Below, piece by piece: positions 1 to 7,509 of a stretch of DNA of 64,000 nucleotides. Position numbers and translations under genes: made by a program. Position 1 is the first letter of the stretch. Each line of letters opens with the position of its first letter. The notes below the pieces were generated by a model, which was not told the DNA's origin, did not search any database, and worked only from the letters and a program-made list of their open reading frames with translations. Source of the stretch: Hyphomicrobiales bacterium (GTDB lineage Bacteria; Pseudomonadota; Alphaproteobacteria; Rhizobiales; Beijerinckiaceae); the NCBI GenBank assembly GCA_900473415.1, contig UCLR01000020.1, positions 21,469-85,468 of the forward strand. Reading direction: 5' to 3'.

Positions 1-2
1 GC

Positions 3-227
3 GGCCTGTTCGGCATCAACCAACACTGGGGCTACGACCTGCCGGCCGGCGAGATCCGCAACGCCAGCGCCGGCTGCCTTGTCGGACGGTCGACGGCCGG
101 GCATCGCGAGTTCATGGCGCTGCTCAAGAAGGACGCGCGGTATCGAGCCAGCAAGGGCTACCGCTTCGTCGCCGCGATCTTGGCCGGCGACCGGCTCCAG
201 GTCGGCCAGTCCGAGGGGCGGCCATGA
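3..227 (+). CDS. C-terminal end of an unidentified protein with a SAGC motif (cut by window edge)
   Basis: The reading frame enters from the left edge and stops at 225-227, so only the last 74 residues are visible. They include GINQHWGYDLP and, 10 residues on, SAGCLVGR followed by GHREFM. This spacing recalls the Cys-containing SxGC motifs of peptidoglycan-acting enzymes (L,D-transpeptidase or peptidase-like folds), but the match is loose and I do not assign a function. The stop overlaps the ATG of the next gene in the 4-base ATGA arrangement, so the two genes are probably translationally coupled. The frame has the same codon style as its neighbours and no internal stop. Confidence 0.6.
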   Translation, partial: GLFGINQHWGYDLPAGEIRNASAGCLVGRSTAGHREFMALLKKDARYRASKGYRFVAAILAGDRLQVGQSEGRP

Positions 228-1105
228 TACGGGCACCGGAACTCAAATGCGGGGGAAGCAAGGTGAAATGCTCGGTCTGCAACCGGCTCGCTGCCATCGG
301 CTTTTTGGCGGCGATGATACCCGTGCTCGTGCTTACGCCAGCCTCAGCGGAGACGGCGACTCAGGGGCTGCCCGAGCCGACAAAGCTGTTCAAGGAATTG
401 GTCGCACTGTTGGTTGTCGTCGTGCTGCTCGAAAGCGCAATGGCGACCATTTTCCAGTGGCGCGTTTACAGGATGCTGTTCAACGCGCGCGCGGTGAAGA
501 CGATCTTCATGGTCGTTGCAGGCTGGCTGGTCGTGACCCTGTTCGACTACGACATCTTCGCCCGCATCCTCTCGCTGGCGGGAGTTGCGCCCGCAGATGC
601 GGTTGGCGACACGGTCAAGATCCGGACGAGCGGCTTCTCAACCTTCATGTCGGCGTTGGTGCTGGCGGGCGGTAGTGCCGGCGTGAACCATCTCATGCGG
701 CAGTTTGGCTTTCGCAGCCCGCTCGTCGATGAGAACGCTCCGCCACCGCTGAAGGAGGATGAAGCCTGGCTCTCGATCACGGTGGTGCGCCGAGCGGCGG
801 TCGGGGAGATCGAAGTGCGTCTCGACGAGATCCCGGCCGTGCCGGAAGATCGGCCTGCCCTGCTTGGCGTGCTCGACGACCGGCCGGCGCTCAGCAAGGT
901 GTTCGGCATGTTGTTCGCGTCGCCTGGCCGCATCCCGAGCTATGGGGGACGCAAGGTCAAGGTCGGCCAAGATTACCGCATCGCCGTCGCTGGCCGGCGC
1001 AGGCCGGCAGGAAACGCCGCCGGCGAAAGCGAGCGTTTCGAAGAGGACGTCTATGTCGGGCGCTTCGCCAGCAGGGCAGTCATCGATTTCGTGGTTCGGA
1101 TCTGA
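224..1105 (+). CDS. Unidentified membrane-anchored protein
   Basis: Protein of 293 residues from ATG 224, preceded by GAGGGG. A GTG at 263 with its own GGGGGAAG sequence upstream is an alternative start and would leave a cleaner signal peptide. A first hydrophobic stretch (about residues 22-40) ends in ASAETA and looks like a cleavable signal. A second (about 58-72) and a third (about 90-106) are likely membrane helices. A soluble basic C-terminal part (about 180-293) follows, rich in short beta-like stretches. I recognise no family. It is coupled by a 4-base overlap to the SAGC-motif gene upstream and ends 16 bases from the convergent lipase gene. An envelope location is inferred from the hydrophobic segments only. 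Confidence 0.7.
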   Translation: MIRAPELKCGGSKVKCSVCNRLAAIGFLAAMIPVLVLTPASAETATQGLPEPTKLFKELVALLVVVVLLESAMATIFQWRVYRMLFNARAVKTIFMVVAGWLVVTLFDYDIFARILSLAGVAPADAVGDTVKIRTSGFSTFMSALVLAGGSAGVNHLMRQFGFRSPLVDENAPPPLKEDEAWLSITVVRRAAVGEIEVRLDEIPAVPEDRPALLGVLDDRPALSKVFGMLFASPGRIPSYGGRKVKVGQDYRIAVAGRRRPAGNAAGESERFEEDVYVGRFASRAVIDFVVRI

Positions 1106-1121
1106 TTCTGCTCCCATGCCT

Positions 1122-2492
1122 TCAGGCGGCGCTGACGGAGAACAAGGCCTCGTCAGTGGTTTCCGGCTTGCCAGTGAAGCGCAGCCGATAATGCCCGGCC
1201 TCGTTCAGGGCGGGCAGGATCAGGCAAAGCCTGTCAATCGGCGGCCCCTCATAGTCGAGCGGAAATGATGCGACGGGGCTGGTCCGCACCGTCTCGTCCT
1301 CGAAACGTTCGAGCAGCAGCTCACCTGCCACTTGCAGCCGCCGGGAACCGTCCGAGGACAGGGCCGCCGGGGTTATCGACAGAACCGTCTCGATGTCGGA
1401 GCCGACCGACAAGACGGGCGCTTCGACAGAGAGCGTCATCGGCAGCCCCGTGGCCAACGCCTCGATCGCGGGGCCAGCATCGCCGCCAAACAGGCGCACG
1501 AACACCCGCAGGAACGGATCGCCCTCGAAGACGGCGGAGTGTTCGTTCACGACGATCTGTCTCTGGCCGAGATGCGGCAGGGCCGAGTAGAGTGGCACCG
1601 TGCCGTCGCCGCCATCGGGCGTACGTGTCAGAATGCTAAACTCGTGGTCGATCGCGCCCGACTGACCGGCCGAGACATTGACCCTCGTCACCGTCCGGTG
1701 GCCGGTTCCGGCGAAGTAGAAGTAGCGCACGCCCTTGGGCGGGCGGCCGGAGCCGAGGATGTCATGCACGGCCTGGGCGCGCGCGAGCTGCCCCGGCACG
1801 AGGCCGAGCCGTCCGGCCGTCTTCGCTTCGTAGATATCGAGGGCTCTGAGGTCACGGCTGGTCTGATCCCAGCAGCAGAAGTCGCCGGGCGGCGGCAGGA
1901 GCTGATAGCCGGACGGATATTTCGGGTTCGCTGCGAAACGGGCAAAATCCGGCCCGCTGACGCCCAGCGTCGGGTCGAGCCCGAGGATGCGCGCGAGCGC
2001 GAGCGGGGCCCCCAGATGCGGAACCGCAAGCGCGACGAACTGCTCGATCTTGCTGAACCAAGGCCTCGTTCGATAGGTCGGCGCCTCGAGCAGCAAGCGG
2101 GAGATCAGCCCTCCCATCGAATGCCCGACGATCGAGATCGTCTCGGCCTTTTCCGCCTTCGCCTCGTCGAGCCGGGCAGCCAGGACCTCGACGGACTTGA
2201 ACAGGTCTTGGCGCCAATCATAGGGAAAAATCAGCAGCCGCTTGTCCCGAGTCGTCGCCGAGAAGCCGAGCTTCCCGAAGATGTCGATGAGCGTGCCGTA
2301 GAAGGTGAAGCAAAGCACGCTTGAGATGATGGTCGTCGGATGAACCTCGGACGACTGCAGCTTGTCGATGCGCTTGTAGCCGAGCTTGGTTTCGAGCGGC
2401 GTCGGCGGCCAGACCTCCTCGGGCTCCTGGCCCGGTTTGCGCAGCTCGAGCCGGGTTCCCATGATGCCGGGGATGAAAACGACGAGATGCAT
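1122..2492 (-). CDS. LCAT-family (lecithin:cholesterol acyltransferase-like) lipase/acyltransferase
   Basis: Alpha/beta hydrolase of 456 residues. Visible family marks are the oxyanion-side start VVFIPGIMGT (4-13), FPYDWRQ (89-95), the nucleophile elbow GHSMGG (123-128, Ser125), GDGTVP (295-300, Asp296) and NEHSAVF (His318). This is a complete Ser-Asp-His set in the order seen in LCAT/PDAT-type enzymes, which act on phospholipid or other acyl esters. Residues about 340-456 form an extra beta-rich C-terminal region not needed for catalysis. There is no clear signal peptide, so the enzyme is probably cytoplasmic. It lies 44 bases downstream of the protease-nuclease gene on the same strand, which suggests co-transcription. 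Next to proteases and a nuclease, a membrane-damaging lipase role is a reasonable guess; the natural substrate cannot be read from sequence. Confidence 0.85.
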   Translation of the reverse strand: MHLVVFIPGIMGTRLELRKPGQEPEEVWPPTPLETKLGYKRIDKLQSSEVHPTTIISSVLCFTFYGTLIDIFGKLGFSATTRDKRLLIFPYDWRQDLFKSVEVLAARLDEAKAEKAETISIVGHSMGGLISRLLLEAPTYRTRPWFSKIEQFVALAVPHLGAPLALARILGLDPTLGVSGPDFARFAANPKYPSGYQLLPPPGDFCCWDQTSRDLRALDIYEAKTAGRLGLVPGQLARAQAVHDILGSGRPPKGVRYFYFAGTGHRTVTRVNVSAGQSGAIDHEFSILTRTPDGGDGTVPLYSALPHLGQRQIVVNEHSAVFEGDPFLRVFVRLFGGDAGPAIEALATGLPMTLSVEAPVLSVGSDIETVLSITPAALSSDGSRRLQVAGELLLERFEDETVRTSPVASFPLDYEGPPIDRLCLILPALNEAGHYRLRFTGKPETTDEALFSVSAA

Positions 2493-2536
2493 GGCTGCCT
2501 CTTTGCTGCTCGTGTCGCGCGAAGCCTTGTCGCGGC

Positions 2537-4777
2537 TCAGTTTTGTCCCGGTTCTTCCTTGACGATCCCGCGCCTACGACCGATCGAGGCCTGCAGCGCG
2601 AGCTCCGGCCCGCGGCGATCGAACTGGTCGGCGTCCACGATGGCCCCGTCGAACACCAGCCCGGCGAGCGAGGCGATGGCATCGACCGGCATCATGAAGG
2701 GCTGAAACGCCTCCGGCACGGCGAATTCAGTCGTCGGAACGTCGCGGAGGTCTTGCTCCAGAACGAAGCCGAATGCCGCGATGCCGTCTATCGACTTGGC
2801 GACGATGATCTTCCAGAACTTGACCGGGATCTGAATGAGCAGGCGCTTGCCTTCGCCGAAATAGCCCAGGAACCGGGGATCGTCCGGGGCCAGCACCGGA
2901 CCGGCGAAGACGCAGAGCTTCTCGCTGGCGGCCTGCTTCAGCACCAGGTTTTCGAGGTCGCCCCAGTTCTCCCGCCCGCGCGCGCTCTGGTTGAAGACGG
3001 CGATTTGCGGAGAGCAATTGGTGACGTGGAAGCTGTCGCCATTGGCCCGGCGCAGCGTCTCGTAGCTGTCTCCCCATGCGACGTCTTCGCGGCGGACGAT
3101 GTGCCCCTTGTCGAAGGCGCCGTCGTCCTTGGCGTAGAACACGTCCGGCAGCTGGTAGCGCGCTTCCAGACGGGTATCGGGGAACCAGCGCTCCTGATCG
3201 TTCTTGCCGAGCCCGCCAAGCGCTTTGCGGGTGTAGTCTCTGCCGGCCTCCGGCCTGCGCAATCCGGCTTCGGCGCTGAGATTGGCACCGCTCACGAGAG
3301 CGAGCCGCCGCCGGGCATGCATGATGATCGAGAAGTTCTGGTAGTCGAGCCGCGTCCGCCGCTGCAGGGTGGGCGCGGCTGCCGCAGGGTCTTTGGGCGT
3401 GGGAAACGGCACGCTTGTTCCCATGAACATCGCGTCGTAGCCGCGCCGCAAGGCGTAATCGGTGTCGTGCGCCGGTTCGACCAGCTTCTCCGCGTTCGGC
3501 CCCGCTTGCGTTTCCGCGGCCTGCCCGGTCTCTCCTAGCCGAACGATCGGCGCGCCCGCTTCCCCGAGGCGCACACTGATCTGAAGCGGAATGGTCAGGT
3601 GCATTTCGCCGCCGGCGCTCACGCCGACCGGCGCCGACGACGTCGAGGGCTCGGCCTTGCCTTCGGCCGGGGCCTCCTCGCGCCCGTCCAAACCGCTCCA
3701 GTAACCCGACCAGCTCGGACGCTCGGCAGGGCTGGCTTCAGGGTCGAAGTTCACGCCGGCATTGACGACGCGACCGTCCATGGCGAGGTCGGAGGCCGCC
3801 ACCGCGAAATTGCGGAGCAGATACTCGCCGCCGAAATGCAGCCCGAGAACCGCGCCCGAAGCGATGTGGATCACGGCCGAGCCCGAATTGCCGCCAAGCG
3901 TCGAGCAGTCATGGGTCGGCGCTTCGACGATCTTGCCGAAACTCTCCGCCTGCTGGCGTTCGCGTAGCAGTCCCGGCTGGAGCTGCTTGACGCTGAACCG
4001 ACGGTCGAACAGCTTCAACTGGACGTCCTGGTCGTTGCGCGGATCAAAGGCCGGATACCCGATGACGGCGATCTCCTCCTTCTGATAGGTGGCGACTTCC
4101 CGCGGACTGAGCGTCAATGGTGCAGCCGTCAGCTCCGCCACCTCCAGCAGCGCCATGTCCCAATAGGGATGAATCATCTTGATCCCGGTGACGGCCAGGG
4201 GCGGCTCCTCGTCATTGTCGGGCGCGAAGCTGGAGCTGAAGCCCGGCGCGATCCCCGGCAGGAAGCGAAGGTTGCGATCGCCGACGCCGCTGACGAAGAT
4301 CTCGGCCACATGCCGATTGGTCATGATGAGCTTCGGCGCGACCACAAAACCCGTGCCTCCATAGGGATATTGCGACCCCGGCACCTCGATCCGCCCGATC
4401 GAGCGGGCAGCACGCGTCAGACGATCCTTGATGGCCTCGTCGTTCAGGTGCAGCCATGTCTTGTGCACCGCCTGGTAGCTGCCGCGTGGCGTCAGTGGCA
4501 TCACCGGCCTCTTGTCGGGGATGATGATCGCCTCGATGCCTCGGGCTTGCTCCCGCGGCAGTTCCTGGCCGGAGGCGATCTTCTCCAGCGCCCCATTCAA
4601 GGCCTCCGGCGGTACGGGCGGCCGCCGCCGCTCGATACCCCCCAGATTCTCCAGCGTCCGGTTCGCATCCTTGATGGTTTCGAGCCGCTCCTCGTCCACG
4701 CGCAAAGCCTCGACGCCATCCTCGCCTGCGATGTCGCGCAGGAAAGCCGCGATACGCTGTGCCCTGAGATCACTCAT
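2537..4777 (-). CDS. Trypsin-like serine protease fused to DNA/RNA non-specific (NUC1) endonuclease
   Basis: Protein of 746 residues from ATG 4777; an in-frame ATG at 4900 lies in what looks like the intergenic promoter region, so I chose 4777. Domains in order: an unassigned helical N-terminus (1-100); a chymotrypsin-fold protease (about 125-345) with TNRHVAE (His156), YWDMALLEV (Asp207) and GGNSGS (Ser298); a low-complexity linker (350-470); and a Serratia/NucA-type nuclease (about 475-720) with FDKGH (His559 as general base), NCSPQ plus FNQ (Asn587 and Asn596, nine apart as in the family metal site) and DLE (Glu609). All expected catalytic residues of both domains are present. No signal peptide is visible, so both activities are probably kept in the cytoplasm. 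Such a fusion fits a toxic effector: the protease could activate the nuclease or attack host proteins (inference). Confidence 0.88.
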   Translation of the reverse strand: MSDLRAQRIAAFLRDIAGEDGVEALRVDEERLETIKDANRTLENLGGIERRRPPVPPEALNGALEKIASGQELPREQARGIEAIIIPDKRPVMPLTPRGSYQAVHKTWLHLNDEAIKDRLTRAARSIGRIEVPGSQYPYGGTGFVVAPKLIMTNRHVAEIFVSGVGDRNLRFLPGIAPGFSSSFAPDNDEEPPLAVTGIKMIHPYWDMALLEVAELTAAPLTLSPREVATYQKEEIAVIGYPAFDPRNDQDVQLKLFDRRFSVKQLQPGLLRERQQAESFGKIVEAPTHDCSTLGGNSGSAVIHIASGAVLGLHFGGEYLLRNFAVAASDLAMDGRVVNAGVNFDPEASPAERPSWSGYWSGLDGREEAPAEGKAEPSTSSAPVGVSAGGEMHLTIPLQISVRLGEAGAPIVRLGETGQAAETQAGPNAEKLVEPAHDTDYALRRGYDAMFMGTSVPFPTPKDPAAAAPTLQRRTRLDYQNFSIIMHARRRLALVSGANLSAEAGLRRPEAGRDYTRKALGGLGKNDQERWFPDTRLEARYQLPDVFYAKDDGAFDKGHIVRREDVAWGDSYETLRRANGDSFHVTNCSPQIAVFNQSARGRENWGDLENLVLKQAASEKLCVFAGPVLAPDDPRFLGYFGEGKRLLIQIPVKFWKIIVAKSIDGIAAFGFVLEQDLRDVPTTEFAVPEAFQPFMMPVDAIASLAGLVFDGAIVDADQFDRRGPELALQASIGRRRGIVKEEPGQN

Positions 4778-5097
4778 GACCAGTGTCCTGTGCTGGTGCG
4801 TGGATATGCCCGGCGAATTCGTTCGGTTGCCCTGGATGCAGCGACAAGCGTCGAGCATGATCCGGCACTCTGACTTCCGGCCCGCAGCGCCTTGCCGCAC
4901 AATGCCAATGCGAACTGAAATCTTGGCACGCAGGAAATTCAGCTAGCTAAAGCTTCGATTGAAGCGAATAAATCTGTGCTGATGAACACGGCGCAGTTAT
5001 GATTTGCACGTCTGGCTTGCGGTTGCAACGATAGGGCCGTAGCGTCATCATGAGGCGCCTACCCCATGGCAATCGGGCACGGGGAGACAACTGGGCG
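4778..5097. promoter_or_regulatory. Divergent intergenic region between protease-nuclease and EAD1-trypsin genes
   Basis: About 320 bases separating two divergent genes, so it should carry both promoters. The stretch about 4925-5045 is distinctly more AT-rich than its surroundings, with runs such as AGCGAATAAATCTGTG. No confident -35/-10 pair or perfect operator palindrome could be picked by eye. In-frame upstream starts exist for both flanking genes (4900 minus, 5050 plus) but would place coding sequence within this gap. Confidence 0.45.
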
Positions 5098-6180
5098 ATG
5101 ACGGTACTTTCGCCGCCAGAGATAGACGAAATAACAAGATTGCTACTGCGTGCGGTAGATTTCCCGCAACTGCGCCGCTTTGTCAAGCTAGCGACAGACG
5201 AAGATCTTGAGATATTCTTACCTGAGAACTTAGCTCTTCGCGATTCTATCTATAAGCTAATTGCAAAATTTGAGAAATATCAGATTACAGATCAATTTCT
5301 AGACGTTATTTATCGCGAGAAGCAATTTCAGTTCGAGTTGCGGGCATTCATTGCCGCGCGATATCCCGGCATCGCAGCGAACGAACAATTCATGCGCCGG
5401 TCCTATCTCGTCCAGGAACGCGGCCAGGATACCGCGAGGCCGATGCCGGGCCTGGAGCGCGTCGTTAAGGGTGGAAACCCCTTCTTCGACCTGCGCGTCT
5501 GGCTCGACAAGATGTCGGCGCTCGAGCGCCAGGTTTGCCGGATCGAAGTGCAGGGGCAGGCCTTGGGCACCGGCTTCCTCGTCGGGTCGAATGCGGTCCT
5601 GACGAACTGGCATGTGGTGGAGGAAGCGCGGAAACTCGGAATCGACCGGGATCTCGGCTGTCGGTTCGATTTCCGGCGGCTGACCAATGGCCGTGTCGAC
5701 GGAGGCTCATTCGTGGCGGTCTCGGCCGTCGTGGACGAACGACCTTGCAGCCAGGCCGAGCTAGGCGACGACCCGGACCTTCCACCGCCATCGGCGGCGG
5801 AGCTCGACTATGCCTTGCTTGGACTCAGCGTGCCGCAGGCGGAGCGTGGCTATGTCAGCTTGGCAACCGAGGCCCCGATCGCTCCGAACGGCTCGCTTGT
5901 GATTGTGCAGCACCCGGATGGACAGGAAATGCGTTTCGCGATCGACACCCAAGCCGTCGAAGGCTTCTATCACGAGGGACGGCGGTTGCGGTACACGACC
6001 AATACGGATCCCGGCTCGTCCGGATCGCCTTGCTTCACCATGCAACTCGACATCGTGGCGCTCCACCATCTGGGCGATCCCCGCCGGGGCCCGGCTAAAT
6101 ACAATCAGGGCATTCCTGTTAGCCTGATCCGCCAGGCCATCGCTCAGAGGCCGGCCGCGGCCGCGCTGCTAGGGCCTTAG
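5098..6180 (+). CDS. EAD1-like effector-associated domain fused to trypsin-like serine protease
   Basis: Protein of 360 residues. I chose ATG 5098 because GGGGAGA lies 10 bases upstream; ATG 5050 is possible. Residues 6-85 are helical with the pattern RLLLRAV, QLRRFV, IYKLIAKFEK and DQFLDVIY, which resembles the effector-associated domain EAD1 of bacterial conflict systems. Residues about 140-345 are a chymotrypsin-fold protease: TNWHVV (His172), ELDYALLGL (Asp237) and TDPGSSGSP (Ser308), a full triad with Gly-Ser-Ser-Gly at the nucleophile. EADs are known for bringing effector proteins to partners by like-with-like contacts, so the protease is probably recruited and activated by another protein. 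The DNA encoding the EAD (about 5101-5345) is visibly more AT-rich than the protease part. The next gene starts 3 bases downstream. Confidence 0.85.
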   Translation: MTVLSPPEIDEITRLLLRAVDFPQLRRFVKLATDEDLEIFLPENLALRDSIYKLIAKFEKYQITDQFLDVIYREKQFQFELRAFIAARYPGIAANEQFMRRSYLVQERGQDTARPMPGLERVVKGGNPFFDLRVWLDKMSALERQVCRIEVQGQALGTGFLVGSNAVLTNWHVVEEARKLGIDRDLGCRFDFRRLTNGRVDGGSFVAVSAVVDERPCSQAELGDDPDLPPPSAAELDYALLGLSVPQAERGYVSLATEAPIAPNGSLVIVQHPDGQEMRFAIDTQAVEGFYHEGRRLRYTTNTDPGSSGSPCFTMQLDIVALHHLGDPRRGPAKYNQGIPVSLIRQAIAQRPAAAALLGP

Positions 6181-6183
6181 ACG

Positions 6184-7509
6184 ATGTCCCTCGCCACGAG
6201 CTTCCGGCTGACGATTGGCGAGGCCGATAAATGGCGGCAGCAGATCGTGCGCTTCGGCGACGCCACCGATCTCGCCGAAGCGCTGAGGCGTTACCCGGGA
6301 GCGCTGGGCGACAACGACATCGCGCTTTCGAACGATCTCTCCGTGCGGCTCGAGGCATGCACCCGGCAAATCGCCCTTGAGAACGAGGACTTCTCACGTT
6401 CCTTTCTTCTGCGCGTGATCGAAAACCGTTGGGCCGTCGACGGCTTGCGGCGCGAGATCATCAGCGCCTCGCCCTCGCTGGTTCGCCCGACGACGAGCTT
6501 CGAAGAGCCGGTCAAGACCATCGTCGAGGCCCTTCAAGCCTTGCGGGCGCGCGTGCCGGCAAGGCCGAGCAACACGGATTTCGGCGATATTCGCGCGTTT
6601 TCCGCGCTGTGCCTCAATATCGCTCCGATTAGGCTCCTCGAAAGCGCCCTTGGCGAACTGGAGGCGACGAAGGCCCTGCGCGACCAGCTGCACTTCATAC
6701 AGTTCGAGGGCAGGGAGTGGCTGGATCTGCAGCATCCCGGGGAAACGTCAGCCGGCCCGGCAGCGCCCTTGATAGGATTGGTGCTCACGGCTGCCCGAGC
6801 GATCGGCGCGACCCTCTTCGATCTGCCGATGTCGCTGCAGTCGCTGGCGCAGGGGTGCGTCGATGCGTGCCGAGCAGCGGGGCAGCGCTTGCAATCTGGC
6901 GACGCTGACGAAGTCGCATTCGCGATCGCGACGTTGCGGTCACTGCTCGTCCGGGATCTGCCGCAGGTCACGGTAAGCCTGTTTGAGCTTTCGCGAGATC
7001 TGCCCTTGCGCGAGTTTCGGGCGCTCTTCACGGGCATGGACCAAGCCATTGTCGCGGTCGTCGAGCTCGGCGACACGCTGCGGCGGCGACTGATGGCGCA
7101 AACGCTCTGGCAGTCGGCTGACGCCAGCATCTATTCCATCGAGCAGGCGATCAGCAATCCCACGCCGAGGCTGCTCTCGGATCTGACGGATCACGTGCTG
7201 ATTCTGAGGCACTTCCTGCGTGCATTGCTGGCGCTCACGCCGCAGCAGCGCACCTTCGCGGCCGCTCTCCAAGAAGCGCTGCTGAGCTATGACGGGCAGC
7301 TCGCGGACGATGCCGAAATAGAAGCCCTCGCGGATGTTCCCGCCGCCTGGCTTCAGGCGATCGAGGAATTGCGCAACGGGGTTCGCGAAAAGGCGCTGGA
7401 GGAAAGCCAGAAGCTGAGCCGCGATCTCGGACAACTGCTTGCATTGCGGGCGCCTTTGCAGGCGGTGCTGCAGCAGATACCGGACACCTGCAAATTGATG
7501 TTGCCGTGA
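6184..7509 (+). CDS. Unidentified all-helical protein, middle gene of the conflict-type operon
   Basis: Protein of 441 residues starting 3 bases after the EAD1-protease stop, so translation is likely coupled. The sequence is almost entirely predicted amphipathic helix, rich in Leu, Ala and Arg, with no transmembrane segment, no nucleotide-binding motif and no recognisable catalytic motif. Its stop (7507-7509) overlaps the start of the next gene. I do not recognise the family. The position between a protease with an effector-associated domain and a membrane-anchored coiled-coil protein suggests a structural, sensing or adaptor role (inference). Helical repeat-like character makes a protein-protein interaction scaffold plausible. 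Confidence 0.75.
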   Translation: MSLATSFRLTIGEADKWRQQIVRFGDATDLAEALRRYPGALGDNDIALSNDLSVRLEACTRQIALENEDFSRSFLLRVIENRWAVDGLRREIISASPSLVRPTTSFEEPVKTIVEALQALRARVPARPSNTDFGDIRAFSALCLNIAPIRLLESALGELEATKALRDQLHFIQFEGREWLDLQHPGETSAGPAAPLIGLVLTAARAIGATLFDLPMSLQSLAQGCVDACRAAGQRLQSGDADEVAFAIATLRSLLVRDLPQVTVSLFELSRDLPLREFRALFTGMDQAIVAVVELGDTLRRRLMAQTLWQSADASIYSIEQAISNPTPRLLSDLTDHVLILRHFLRALLALTPQQRTFAAALQEALLSYDGQLADDAEIEALADVPAAWLQAIEELRNGVREKALEESQKLSRDLGQLLALRAPLQAVLQQIPDTCKLMLP

